Source: VAZQ01 sp963721005
GTDB taxonomy: Bacteria; Pseudomonadota; Alphaproteobacteria; Rhizobiales; Xanthobacteraceae
Length of the DNA stretch: 64,000 bases
NCBI GenBank assembly: GCA_963721005.1
Contig: CAVRHR010000005.1
Location: 124,001-188,000 of the forward strand
Reading direction: 5' to 3'
The notes below the pieces were generated by a model that was not told the origin of the DNA, did not search any database, and saw only the letters and a list, made by a program, of their open reading frames with translations. Shown here piece after piece: positions 35,582 to 44,837 of the stretch (the first letter of the stretch is position 1; the number at the start of each line of letters is the position of its first letter). Both the position numbers and the translations under genes were made by a program.

Positions 35582-35837
35582 GTCAGGATCCTGGTTTGTC
35601 GCGGCGATGGGTTGCGCCGGAGCGCGCTTCTCGGCCCGGCGATACTATATCATGCGGGCCGCGATGGCTCTTGCTTCTCAGCCACTCGACCGGATCGGCG
35701 GTGGACAGATCGCCGTTTTCAATCGCAGCCCCGCAAGCGGGGTAAAAACACGTTTTTTAGCAATTCATCAACCAAATTTGGCCGAAAACATGATCTAGGT
35801 CCCGGGAGCGGACGGCGCGCGGGGAAACATCGACCGA
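35582..35837. promoter_or_regulatory. Divergent dapA / lytic transglycosylase upstream region
   Basis: 256 bp without a gene. It contains a G+C hairpin (CCCCG-CAAG-CGGGG, 35729-35742) directly followed by the palindrome AAAAACACGTTTTTT (35744-35758), and then A+T-rich sequence up to about 35790. On the plus strand this resembles a terminator or attenuator about 80 bp before the transglycosylase gene. Its function is not clear. Confidence 0.4.
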
Positions 35838-38120
35838 ATGGCCCGAAACAGACCTTTCCACGTAGGCGTCGGAGCCATTGTGGCCCTGGCCCTCCTCTTG
35901 GCCGGCGATCTCGGTGGGCGCGCGGAATCCGCCGCGCCCGGTGGCGCTGCGGGCAAGACCAAGGAAAAGGCGTCCGAAAAGCCCGCCGGTAAGGTCGCGG
36001 AAAAGGCCGGCGCAATGACCCTTCCGGCCGCGAATCACGTCCCCCTTCCCCGGTCCCGACCGCAGCAGCTGACAGCCTTGCCGGGCACCACGCCGCCCGG
36101 CGCGCAAGCGCCCGCCGGGACCACTGTCGCCGGCGGCGCCTCGATCGCCAACGCAGGCCCGGCTCCCGCCCGAGCGCCCTTGCCGCCCGCCGCGAGCCTA
36201 GCGATCTCGTCGGCAGACCTGGCCGCCCTCAAGCAGGCCATCCCGCTGGCGCGCAACGGCAAGACCGGCCCGGCCAGCGATCTGCAGAAGAGCATCGGCG
36301 ATCCCCTGGCCCGCAAACTGGTCGAATGGGTGCTGCTGCGCAGCGACAACAATTCCGCCGACTATTCCCGCTATGCCGACTTCATCAGCGCCAATCCGAG
36401 CTGGCCGAGCATCGGCCTGCTCCGGCGCCGGGCCGAGGCCATGGTGTGGCAGGAGCAGGCCGACCCGGCCTCGGTCCGCGCGATCTTCGCCAAGGAGCCG
36501 CCGCGCTCCGCCAAGGGCCATCTGGCGCTCGCACGCGCGCTCCTGGCGCTCGGCGACCGCGCCGGCGCGCAAGCGCATGTTCGCGAGGTGTGGCGCAACG
36601 AGGCCTTGTCCATCGATCTCGAAGATCAGCTCATGGACACGTTCAGGGAGGTCTTGACGCCGGCCGACCACAAAGCCCGCATGGACCTGCGCTTTTACGT
36701 GGAGGACGTCGACGCCGGCCTGCGGGCGGCGAGCCGCGTCGGCCCGACCGCCGTGGCGATCGCCAAGGCCTGGGCCGCGGTCATCAGGAAGGCCCCCAAT
36801 GCGCGTGCCTTGCTGGAGGCGGTCCCGGCCGAGGCGGGCTATGATCTCGGCTACACTTTCGCGCGGGCGCAGTGGCTGCGGCGCGAGGACAAGGCCACCG
36901 ACGCCGCCGGATTGATCTTGTCGGTGCCGCGGGATGCCGCGCAGCCGATCAATGCCGACCAATGGTGGGAGGAGCGCCGGCTGCTGGCGCGCAAGCTGCT
37001 CGACCTCGGCGACGCACAGACCGCCTATCGGATCGCCCGCGACGCCGCCCCGCCCAGCAAGGACCAGTTCCGCTGGGAGCAACCATTCACCGCCGGCTGG
37101 ATCGCATTGCGCTTCCTCGATGATCCGGCGAACGCGATCACCCACTTCGCCAAGGTTGCGCAGGGCTCCGGCGATCCGACCACCAATGCGCGGGCCGGAT
37201 ATTGGCAGGGCCGCGCCGCCGAGGCGCTGGGCCGCAAGGAGGAAGCGCGCGGCTTTTACGAGGTCGCCGCACGTCTGGGGACCGCCTACTACGGCCAGCT
37301 GGCGCGGGCGCGGCTCGGCTACAAGGACATTGTGCTGCGTCCGCCGCCCGAGCTCTCGCCCGAGCGGCGGGCCGCCGTTGCCCAGCTCGAGATCGTGCGC
37401 GCGACCGAGCTGCTTTACGCCGTCGGCGAGCGCGACCTGGTGGTGCCGTTCGTCGCCGATCTGGGCGAGCGGTCGACCGATATCGCGGCCTTGGCCGAGC
37501 TCGGCGAGATCACCGGCCGCAACAAGGATGCGCGCTGCACCTTGCTCATCGGCAAGGCCGCGCTCAGGCGCGGCTATGCGCTCGAGCATTATGCCTTCCC
37601 GACCTTCGGGATTCCGGAATACAAGGCCGTCGGCCCGGCGGTCGATCTCAGCCTCGTGTACGCGATTGCCCGGCAGGAAAGCACCTTCTATCAGGGCGAC
37701 GTTTCGAGCGCGAAGGCGGTGGGGCTGATGCAGGTGACCCCGGAAGCCGGACGCGAGACCGCCAAGAGATTCGGCGTGACCTACGACTGGAAACGGCTTC
37801 AGACCGATTCCGTCTATAACGTGCAGATGGGCGCGGCCGAGCTCGGCGACCGGATGGAGGGCTATCGCGGCTCCTACATCTTGACCTTCGCGGGCTACAA
37901 TGCCGGGCCTGGGCGCGTGCGCGAATGGCTCGCACATTACGGCGACCCGCGCGACCCCAAGGTCGATCCGGTCGATTGGGTGGAACGCATCCCGTTCTCC
38001 GAGACGCGCAATTACGTGGAGCGCGTGCTCGAAAATCTGCAGGTCTACCGTGTCCGCCTGGGCGGCGGGCCGCGTCTCATGATCGAGGCCGACCTGCACC
38101 GCGGTGCCGCCGCGGATTGA
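35838..38120 (+). CDS. Soluble lytic murein transglycosylase (Slt70-like)
   Basis: 760 residues. An N-terminal signal peptide (VGAIVALALLLAG, ending near the Ala-rich GGRAESAA) leads to a Pro/Ala/Lys linker. A long alpha-superhelical domain (about 150-570) follows, then the C-terminal lysozyme-like catalytic domain. Catalytic Glu614 lies in AIARQESTFYQG, followed by SAKAVGLMQVTPEAG and the GYNAGPGRVREWL motif. It cleaves peptidoglycan in the periplasm to form 1,6-anhydromuramic ends. It is about 100 residues longer than E. coli Slt70 because of the linker. Confidence 0.92.
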   Translation: MARNRPFHVGVGAIVALALLLAGDLGGRAESAAPGGAAGKTKEKASEKPAGKVAEKAGAMTLPAANHVPLPRSRPQQLTALPGTTPPGAQAPAGTTVAGGASIANAGPAPARAPLPPAASLAISSADLAALKQAIPLARNGKTGPASDLQKSIGDPLARKLVEWVLLRSDNNSADYSRYADFISANPSWPSIGLLRRRAEAMVWQEQADPASVRAIFAKEPPRSAKGHLALARALLALGDRAGAQAHVREVWRNEALSIDLEDQLMDTFREVLTPADHKARMDLRFYVEDVDAGLRAASRVGPTAVAIAKAWAAVIRKAPNARALLEAVPAEAGYDLGYTFARAQWLRREDKATDAAGLILSVPRDAAQPINADQWWEERRLLARKLLDLGDAQTAYRIARDAAPPSKDQFRWEQPFTAGWIALRFLDDPANAITHFAKVAQGSGDPTTNARAGYWQGRAAEALGRKEEARGFYEVAARLGTAYYGQLARARLGYKDIVLRPPPELSPERRAAVAQLEIVRATELLYAVGERDLVVPFVADLGERSTDIAALAELGEITGRNKDARCTLLIGKAALRRGYALEHYAFPTFGIPEYKAVGPAVDLSLVYAIARQESTFYQGDVSSAKAVGLMQVTPEAGRETAKRFGVTYDWKRLQTDSVYNVQMGAAELGDRMEGYRGSYILTFAGYNAGPGRVREWLAHYGDPRDPKVDPVDWVERIPFSETRNYVERVLENLQVYRVRLGGGPRLMIEADLHRGAAAD

Positions 38121-38206
38121 ATTCTTGACGCATCGGCGGAAATGCAACAAAGCCTGAGGCTCGCGCATTCCGGCAGGCGGACCGGGCCCGCACAGGTGCT
38201 CCCCTG

Positions 38207-39117
38207 ATGACTGATGGTCGCGCAAGTCAATTCATCACCGCGCATGACGGCTTGAAGCTGCACGTTGATGCCTATGGGTCGCGCGTGGCGACCGCCGTCC
38301 CGGTCGTGTGTCTTCCGGGTCTCGCCCGCACCGGCGCCGATTTCGAGGTGCTGGCGACTGCGCTGGCGGGCAACCGCGACCAGCCCCGCTACGTGGTCGC
38401 GATGGATTTCGGGGCCGCGGCCGCTCCGACTACGACCGCAACCCGCTCAACTACAACTTCGCCACCGAGCTCGCCGACGTGCTGTCGGTAGTGACCGCGC
38501 TCGACATCGCTCCTGCGGTGTTCGTGGGCACCTCGCGCGGCGGCATTCTGACCATGCTGCTCGCTTCGGCGCGACCGACAGCGATCGCCGGTGTCGTCCT
38601 CAACGACATCGGTCCGGTCATCGATGTGCAGGGCTTAGCGCGGATCAAAGGCTATGTCGGCAATCTGCCGGAGCCAAAGAGCTTCGCTGACGGTGCCGTG
38701 ATCCTGCGTCGGCTGTTCGCCTCGCAATTTCCCCGGCTGACGGACGACGATTGGGTCGCCTTCTCCAGGCGCGCATTCAAGCAGCAGGATGGCCGGCTAC
38801 TGCCCACCTACGATGTGAGGCTCGCCAAGACTCTGGAGAATATCGATCTGGCGCGGCCGCTGCAGCCATTGTGGACGGAGTTCGAGGCACTGGCCCGCAT
38901 CCCGGTCCTGGTCATACGCGGCGCCAATTCCGACTTGCTCTCGTCCGCCACGGTCGCGGCGATGCGGGCGCGCAAGCCGGATCTCGACGCGATCGAGGTG
39001 CCGGACCAAGGCCACGCCCCGCTTCTGGTGGAGCCCGAGACGATCGGGCATATCAGCGCCTTCATCACCCATTGCGAGCGAATTGCGGCCCGAGAGGAGA
39101 CGACAATATCTGGATAA
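38207..39117 (+). CDS. Alpha/beta hydrolase, broken by one-base frameshift
   Basis: The first part, from ATG 38207, has HDGLKLHVDAYG and VVCLPGLARTGADFEVLA. The rest, with RGRGRSDYDRNPLNYNF, the nucleophile elbow VGTSRGG and the final-histidine stretch VPDQGHAPLL, is in another frame. Adding one base (most likely a C) at 38410/38411 restores VAMDFRGRGRSDYD, a hallmark of the family, and gives 303 residues. The nucleophile Ser, the acid (near VIRGANSDLL) and the His are all kept. This fits an esterase or lactonase type hydrolase. Likely a sequencing deletion. Confidence 0.82.
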
Positions 39118-39150
39118 GGCGGCTGAAGCTCGATCCCCGGACGCGATCCG

Positions 39151-40293
39151 TCAATCGCCCGTATTGAAGGTGCGGTTGATGCGGAGATAAGACGACCAGA
39201 CGCCCTGATTTGCAAAGTTGTAGGACTCGGTCGGCCGCGCCGCGGCGGCGCCGCCGAAGACATTGCCGGTGCCGGTGTATCCCGACCAGACGTAATTATA
39301 CATGGTCTGCACCGACAAGGTGAGGCCGGAGGCGGGCGCCCAGCTGGTACGCAATCCGGCGCCCACATTGCCCCAGTTGGACTTACAGCTGATGCCGGCC
39401 TGCGTGGCCGCGCCGCTCCCGCTGGAGCCGCACACCGCGCCCGCGAAGTAGTTGCCGGGGTCGGTGTCGACGGTGACGTTGGCATAGCCGGCGAACAAGC
39501 TGGTGTTGAGGCTGGGCGACCATTGATGATCATAACCGGCCTGTACCGACCAAGCCGACGTCAGCTCGATGCCGGAGCCGTTGTCGGGCTGCCAGCCCGC
39601 GCTCGGCGTACTGCCGGCGCCGAACAGATCGGGGCCCGACAGGTTGCCGCCGCCGAAGCCGGTCGAGCCACCCTGGCTGTAGCGAACGCCCGCGCCGACG
39701 CGGTCGCCGGCGCCGAAAATGGGCATCTTCAGCTCGCCCCCGAGCGCCATGAAGTAGCCGGGCTTGTCGTTGAGGCGACCGCAGCCGAGCGCACCGGGCT
39801 GCAGGCATGCACTCAGTCCGCTCAGAGCGGGGCTGCCCAGGGCGGAATTGTCGCCGGTGTAAGCCGCATTGAGGTGGTGCGCGCCACCGACCAAGGCTCC
39901 GAAGCCCCATGCCTGATCGCTACGCAACGAAATGAACGGATCGGACCAAGGCGCACCCTGCCGGATGCCGGGTTGCGCGCCGAAATTGGGCACGCCGGCA
40001 CCTGTCAAATTCATCAGCGACTTGCTGCGGCCGTCGTCGGTCCCGATCGTCAGCGAGAGGCCGTTCTGGCAGGCCCCGTTGCCCGGGATGTAATAATAGC
40101 TGTGACCGTCGCGCGGGCAGATCTTCACGAACTGCACCGGCTCGGCATTGTCCCCCAGATCTGCGGCCGGCGCCCCGCCAACCATGGCAAAGCCGGCGGC
40201 GGTTCCCAGAAGCATCCGCGCCACCATCATCATGCGTCGCCTCTGGCCGCTCACGCTGGCGGCGTCCGCACCGGCCGGACGCTTCTTGAGCAT
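39151..40293 (-). CDS. Short porin-family outer membrane protein
   Basis: 380 residues. The ATG at 40293 has a strong GGGGGAG site; the signal peptide core is RMLLGTAAGFAMVGG, ending before AADLG. The mature protein begins with a Cys-containing segment similar to the neighbouring porin (YYYIPGNGAC against FYQIPGESDIC). It ends in a beta-strand closing with aromatic residues (WSSYLRINRTF). Repeated amphipathic strands rich in Gly/Asn/Ser fill the rest. The N-terminal barrel segment found in full Porin_2 proteins is shortened compared with the 560-residue neighbour. Probably an outer membrane channel. Confidence 0.75.
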   Translation of the reverse strand: MLKKRPAGADAASVSGQRRRMMMVARMLLGTAAGFAMVGGAPAADLGDNAEPVQFVKICPRDGHSYYYIPGNGACQNGLSLTIGTDDGRSKSLMNLTGAGVPNFGAQPGIRQGAPWSDPFISLRSDQAWGFGALVGGAHHLNAAYTGDNSALGSPALSGLSACLQPGALGCGRLNDKPGYFMALGGELKMPIFGAGDRVGAGVRYSQGGSTGFGGGNLSGPDLFGAGSTPSAGWQPDNGSGIELTSAWSVQAGYDHQWSPSLNTSLFAGYANVTVDTDPGNYFAGAVCGSSGSGAATQAGISCKSNWGNVGAGLRTSWAPASGLTLSVQTMYNYVWSGYTGTGNVFGGAAAARPTESYNFANQGVWSSYLRINRTFNTGD

Positions 40294-40476
40294 GCTCTCC
40301 CCCAAAACCCCACGATCCATCGACCCTTCGGAATCGCGAAACGTGCAGCCCGAACACATCAGTCCATAGGCGCGCCAGGAGACTCGCCTCGCCCGCGTGC
40401 CCACCTTAGCCAACCCCGGTCCATAGGCAACGAGGTTGCGGGGCCTCGAACCCAAGGAAGCGCCGTTTTTGCCGAG

Positions 40477-40494
40477 GTGTTGCTCAAAAAACAC
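40477..40494. repeat. Inverted repeat shared by the two porin upstream regions (copy 1)
   Basis: GTGTT-N8-AACAC with the sequence GTGTTGCTCAAAAAACAC, 184 bp before the start of the short porin. The same 18-nt element, with two differences, lies at 42496-42513 upstream of the large porin in the same orientation. It could be a regulator binding site. Confidence 0.5.
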
Positions 40495-40559
40495 TTGGGC
40501 CGACGCGCCCCCGGCCTCGAAACGAGCGAATCGGACGATCAAGCCCAGGGTTCCAGGCC

Positions 40560-42242
40560 TCAGGAGCGCATTTCCTCGGTCGGAGGCGTCCCGAAGTGCC
40601 ACTGGAGCCGCAGCAGGCCGCTCCAGATGCTCTGGTTCTGCGGGGTGTAGAACCCGGTGGCGGAGCCGGTGGCGCCCGGGAAGCTCAGCACCACGCCCGC
40701 ACCCATGTTCTGTTCAAGCCGCGAGTACATGACTTCCGCGCCCAAATCCAAGTTCTGAATCGGATTCCAGACCGTGCGGGTGCCGAGCCCCCAAACCATG
40801 AAGTCCGGGTCGCAACCGGCCACCGGGGCGCCGAAGCTCGGTGGGGTGCCGGGCGCCGCCGCACTTCGGACCGGGCCGACCGGCGAGGAGCAGAAGGTCG
40901 CCTTCGCCCCGCTGTTCAAATCTCCCGGATAGGTGACATCAGTGAGGACGCCGAACACCGACGACCGTAGCGTGGGATTCCAATGATGCTCATAGGCGGC
41001 ACCGACCGACCAGGCCTTGGTGAGCTGGATGCCGGATCCGTTCAACCCCGCGGCGGCGGGGCCAACCGCGTTGGCAAACACCCCGTCGAGGGCCCAGGCG
41101 GCACCGACCGAACCGCCGCTGAACCGGGAAAACGATCCAAACGAGCCGAACTGGCTCAGACCCGTATAGGCGATCGCCCCCTGGGCGTACACGATGTTGG
41201 CCCATACCTTGTCGCCCTCGCCGGTGGGGACGCGCGCCATGCCCCCGCCCATCAGGGCAAAACCCCACCGGTCGGCCGGCGCCTGTCCGGTGAACGCGGC
41301 GGGACCGATATTGGGGGCGAGCTGGGAGACGTCGTTGCCGTAGGGACCGGCGCGAACCTGATGCAGGGCACCGGCGACCTGCGCCGAGCCCCAGCCCTGG
41401 TCGATCCGCAGATTGGCGACCACGTCCGGAATTTGCCTCGCCGCATAATCGCCCGTCGGGCAACCCGCGACGTTCGCGGGCGCGACCCCGGGTGCCGTAT
41501 CCGGCGTCACCATCGCGGAGTTGCAGATGGTGGACCAGAGCACACCGGTGCTGTTCGGGCCCGGCAAGCTGCCGAAAGGAAGCCCGTTGGTGCCGGCATC
41601 CCACAGCGCATTGCGCCGTTCGCCGTTGTCCTCGACCGACAGCGTGGCGGAGATGCCCAGGCCGAAATCCATCGTGTAAGCTGCCAAAAGGATGCCGGTG
41701 TCGTAAGTGTTGGAGCCGCCGCCGAGATGATAGCTGCCGTAGCTGAAGGCGCCGTTCAGGAAATCGAAGAATGATTGCGTCCGACCGACCGTGGCACCGG
41801 CGAATCCGAAATATCCGCGCTTCCAGAATGCCGATGCGGTGGTGGCGGTGCCGGTGGATACATCAATTCCGCCGCTGAAATAGGCTTTGAAGACACCGTA
41901 CTGGGTCATCCGCCGGGCATCGAGCCACGCCGTGCCGCGGCCCTGGAACAAGTAGCTTCTGCTGTCGATGCGGTTGTTGCGGGAATCCGCGCCGCTGCCG
42001 ATGAACGGGCCGCCGTTTCCGTCGGCGTTGATACCGCCATCGAGTCGCACCGTGGCGCCAACCCTGATGCAAATATCGCTCTCGCCCGGGATCTGGTAGA
42101 AACCTTCGCCGTACAGATTGCAGACCTTCACTTCGGCGGGCTTGGGAGGAGCCTTGTCGTTCTCGAGATCCGCGGCCTGCGCGACGGCGACCGCCACGAA
42201 ACCCGCGGCAGTTCCAAGGAGAAGACTTTTCACCAGCTGCAT
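40560..42242 (-). CDS. Porin_2-family outer membrane porin
   Basis: 560 residues. The signal peptide (QLVKSLLLGTAAGFVAVAVAQA, cleaved before ADLEN) is followed by the family's conserved CNLYGEGFYQIPGESDICIRVG, the long plug/strand segment NRIDSRSYLFQGRGTAWLDARR and FGFAGATVGRTQSFFDF. The C-terminal strand is SGLLRLQWHFG followed by a short polar tail. This is the alphaproteobacterial general porin family (Omp2/RopA-like). AGGAGA lies 8 nt before the ATG. The two porin genes are in tandem, each with its own upstream region. Confidence 0.88.
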   Translation of the reverse strand: MQLVKSLLLGTAAGFVAVAVAQAADLENDKAPPKPAEVKVCNLYGEGFYQIPGESDICIRVGATVRLDGGINADGNGGPFIGSGADSRNNRIDSRSYLFQGRGTAWLDARRMTQYGVFKAYFSGGIDVSTGTATTASAFWKRGYFGFAGATVGRTQSFFDFLNGAFSYGSYHLGGGSNTYDTGILLAAYTMDFGLGISATLSVEDNGERRNALWDAGTNGLPFGSLPGPNSTGVLWSTICNSAMVTPDTAPGVAPANVAGCPTGDYAARQIPDVVANLRIDQGWGSAQVAGALHQVRAGPYGNDVSQLAPNIGPAAFTGQAPADRWGFALMGGGMARVPTGEGDKVWANIVYAQGAIAYTGLSQFGSFGSFSRFSGGSVGAAWALDGVFANAVGPAAAGLNGSGIQLTKAWSVGAAYEHHWNPTLRSSVFGVLTDVTYPGDLNSGAKATFCSSPVGPVRSAAAPGTPPSFGAPVAGCDPDFMVWGLGTRTVWNPIQNLDLGAEVMYSRLEQNMGAGVVLSFPGATGSATGFYTPQNQSIWSGLLRLQWHFGTPPTEEMRS

Positions 42243-43095
42243 TTCTCAAAGTCTCCTGGTCGCCTTCTCGGGAAAGCTCGATTTCCCTTGGACGCTGCCG
42301 GGCAACGTCCCTTTCAAGTCTCTCGAACGCCCGAAACCATGCAACCGAATCGAAAGCCTGCGCGTCGAGCGAACGCGCAGATATACCAATTGCGACGAGA
42401 TGGGCCCCTCCGGCGCTTACCCACAATAGCCGAGCATGTTCAACAGGCAATCAAGAAATACCCGGTCGAACAACGCGACCGTGAATTTCTCGCACGTGTT
42501 GCCAAAAAAACACGTTCCGGGAACACTTTAAGGACACAAGTTTAGCCTCGTGGTCGTGCAAATCGACCGCGAACAAAAACTTGGAAATACTATTCCAATC
42601 GCTCGGAAAGCGGCTGCGATATTAACCATGTTCTTGGAGCGTCGCGATTGATGTTTCGCGACTACCTAAATCGTGTTCGCCTTTCTTTAGCCTGGCGTTC
42701 GTCTCGACCAGCCTGCACTGGCTTCGGTCCGGAGGCTGCCAATTCGGCCAGCACATTGCGGCGGAGATAGGGTGCCACCGGGTGGCGAACCGCGAACGTG
42801 CCGTTTCTTCCAATGCCGCCTGGGCGCAAGCACCTCGCCACGCCAATGCTCTTCGGCTGGTCGATGTCGGGCCTTTCGGCCGCCCGCCAGCCAATCGTAC
42901 CGCGGACGCTGGCGGCGGAATCTATGATAAATTCGGTCACATGGACGTAATGAAGCGGAATCATGTTGCGTATCAACGGCGGCGTGCCAGTGCGCGTTGC
43001 GGCCGCCCATTCCGTCCTGGGGGCGTAAGGGGGCCTGACTCTGCGGCGCCGCGCGCCGGCGGCCGGGCAGGCACCGAACCGGTCACGGGGGAGCG
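42243..43095. other. Long upstream region of the porin gene, no credible gene
   Basis: 853 bp. 42430-42620 is clearly A+T-richer than the rest and probably contains the porin promoter (minus strand) and the inverted repeat at 42496-42513. 42660-43080 is G+C-rich; short open frames exist there on both strands, but none has a ribosome binding site or recognisable similarity. Confidence 0.5.
42496..42513. repeat. Inverted repeat shared by the two porin upstream regions (copy 2)
   Basis: GTGTTGCCAAAAAAACAC, 254 bp before the large porin's ATG. Here the dyad extends to 7 bp on each side (ACGTGTT / AACACGT). It matches copy 1 at 40477-40494 in 16 of 18 positions. Confidence 0.5.
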
Positions 43096-43857
43096 GTGAG
43101 CGCCTGGGACGTCTTCACTCCGTTCAGCAGCCTGCATCTTCTCGCGGTCGTGGTCTGCGCGCTACCGGTTTGGCTGCTCGCCGGCGCCGGCCGCGCGCTG
43201 CGCGGACGCCCGAGCGAAGCGATGTTGCGCCGGCTGTGGGCGGCGTTCGCGCTCTGCTATTGGTTCGTCTATATCGCGTGGTGGAACCGGAACGGGCTCG
43301 ATCTTTACGGCGGCCTGCCGCTGCACCTGTGCGATTTCAACGGCCTGGTGGCTCCGCTTGCGCTCTTGACCCTCAGCCGCTGGGCCAGGGCCACTCTCTA
43401 TTTCTGGACCTTCACCCTCACCCTGCAGGCGTTCATCCAGCCGCTGCTCAGCGCTGGACCGGCGCAGCTCGAGTTCTGGGCGTTCTGGGCCGGGCATACG
43501 ATCATCATGGCGAGCGCGGTCTACGACGTCGCGGTGCTGGGCTTCCGGCCGGATTGGCGCGATGTCGGGCGCGTCATGGTGGTGAGCTTGGCCTATGTGA
43601 CGATCGTGACGCCGGTCAATCTCGAGCTCGGCACCAATTACGGCTTCATCGGCAACCCGCCACCCGGCAAGAGCAGCATCCCGCCCTTCATCGCCGCGCT
43701 GGGCCCATGGCCGCGGCGGGCGCTGATCGTCATGGGGCTTGCCGCAGTCGGGTTTGTTCTCACGCTGCTGCCCTGGCGGATGGCCGGCCTGCGCGTCGCG
43801 TTCCCGCGCGGCGCGTTGGAAGATGACGGCCTCGAGGCCGACCAACGCCGCATCTGA
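43096..43857 (+). CDS. YwaF/TIGR02206-type integral membrane protein
   Basis: 253 residues with about seven hydrophobic segments. It shows the marks of the YwaF family: HLLAVVVCALPV near the start, FVYIAWWNRNG, GGLPLHLCDFNGLVAPLAL, HTIIMASAVYDV and NYGFIGNPPPGKSSIPPFI. Function is unknown; members are scattered in bacteria. The start is a GTG at 43096 with GGGGGAG upstream. Single gene, 87 bp before a convergent tRNA gene. Confidence 0.85.
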   Translation: MSAWDVFTPFSSLHLLAVVVCALPVWLLAGAGRALRGRPSEAMLRRLWAAFALCYWFVYIAWWNRNGLDLYGGLPLHLCDFNGLVAPLALLTLSRWARATLYFWTFTLTLQAFIQPLLSAGPAQLEFWAFWAGHTIIMASAVYDVAVLGFRPDWRDVGRVMVVSLAYVTIVTPVNLELGTNYGFIGNPPPGKSSIPPFIAALGPWPRRALIVMGLAAVGFVLTLLPWRMAGLRVAFPRGALEDDGLEADQRRI

Positions 43858-43944
43858 CGGCCGTGCGCTTGGCGCCCTCGCCCGCGTGGTCGCCATGCGA
43901 GGCGGCGCCAGCAGTGAAAGGCGATCGAGCCATCGGCGATTAAT

Positions 43945-44037
43945 TGGCGGAGACGCAGGGATTCGAACCCTGGATACGGCTTTAGACCGTATAACGGTTT
44001 AGCAAACCGCCGCCTTCAGCCACTCGGCCACGTCTCC
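43945..44037 (-). tRNA. tRNA-Ser (GCU)
   Basis: A complete class II tRNA on the minus strand. The 7-bp acceptor stem GGAGACG/CGTCTCC, D-arm GCCGAGTGGCTGAAGGC, anticodon loop TTGCTAA (anticodon GCT, complement at 44001-44003), a long variable arm and T-arm AGGGTTCGAATCCCT are all present, followed by G and an encoded CCA (43945-43947). It reads serine codons AGC/AGU. Confidence 0.95.
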
Positions 44038-44142
44038 GGATCCTGCATCCGTACCGGCCACAGGCAGAACGGTCAAGGCGCCAAGACGGTGAGTTGACGG
44101 GTGACTGACCTCGAGCCGTTCCGCGCCAAGCGGCGTCGCGGA

Positions 44143-44409
44143 TCAATGCGCCTTGAGCCAGGCGCGAGCGGCGCGCTGTGCCGCCGCGATCTCCGCCTCC
44201 GACATCTGGTCGGCGATCTCGCGGCGCAGGCGCGTGGCATCCTCGTTGCCGCGCATGGCGGCAAGATTGAACCACTTGTGCGCCGTGACATAGTCGACCG
44301 GAACGCTGCGCCCGATCGAATACATCATGCCGAGCTCGTAGAAGGTATCGGCGACGGGCGCTTCTCCCAACGCCGCCGTATTCATATCTCCGAAGTCGAT
44401 GCGTGCCAT
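44143..44409 (-). CDS. Small SEL1-repeat protein
   Basis: 88 residues. Residues 20-57 form one SEL1/TPR-like repeat (TFYELGMMYSIGRSVPVDYVTAHKWFNLAAMRGNEDA), followed by a helical tail. No signal peptide. Single-repeat proteins of this kind are frequent in Hyphomicrobiales and their role is unknown; SEL1 repeats serve protein contacts. It stands alone, 105 bp downstream of the tRNA-Ser gene in the same direction. Confidence 0.75.
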   Translation of the reverse strand: MARIDFGDMNTAALGEAPVADTFYELGMMYSIGRSVPVDYVTAHKWFNLAAMRGNEDATRLRREIADQMSEAEIAAAQRAARAWLKAH

Positions 44410-44837
44410 GTCGGCCTCCCCTCCCCGCGCTCGTCCATCGGATCGTGGACGTGACGCGGGATCAACGCTCAGCCCCGGCCGAGCACGCGGATCATGAGAG
44501 GAAAATTTGAAGGGTGTTTTAACGATCGAGATGAATCGAAAATGAATTGAATCTCAGGGATTTGGCAGACGCCGGCGGTTGTTACGGACGGTTAAGCACG
44601 CAAAATATCGCGCCGACACGGATATTCCGTCTGGCTTCCAGGCGCGTCTCGAACTAAGGCAACGCGGCTCGTAGTCCGGCTTGGCCCGAAAGTGGCCGCA
44701 ATATCACGCCTTCGTATCGGCCCCCGCCGCGGGGATCGCAATCGAGGTTGGCCCGAAGGTCTGCCGGCGAGCACGGAATCGCGTAATGTCGAGTCATCGC
44801 ATGTGCGGCGAGCGCCGCAAGAACCAAGGGGAAACCG
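44410..44837. other. Divergent region before the DUF2147 gene
   Basis: 428 bp. A+T-rich around 44500-44610, which suits promoters in both directions. The remainder is G+C-rich. Short open frames present here lack ribosome binding sites and similarity. No RNA gene recognised. Confidence 0.4.

Noticed and set aside
35838..38225. Long open frame opposite the lytic transglycosylase
   Set aside because: Antisense to a gene with signal peptide and complete catalytic motif; translation has no domain.
42662..43010. Overlapping 104- to 107-codon frames on the minus strand in the porin upstream region
   Set aside because: No ribosome binding site, no similarity, and the frames overlap each other.
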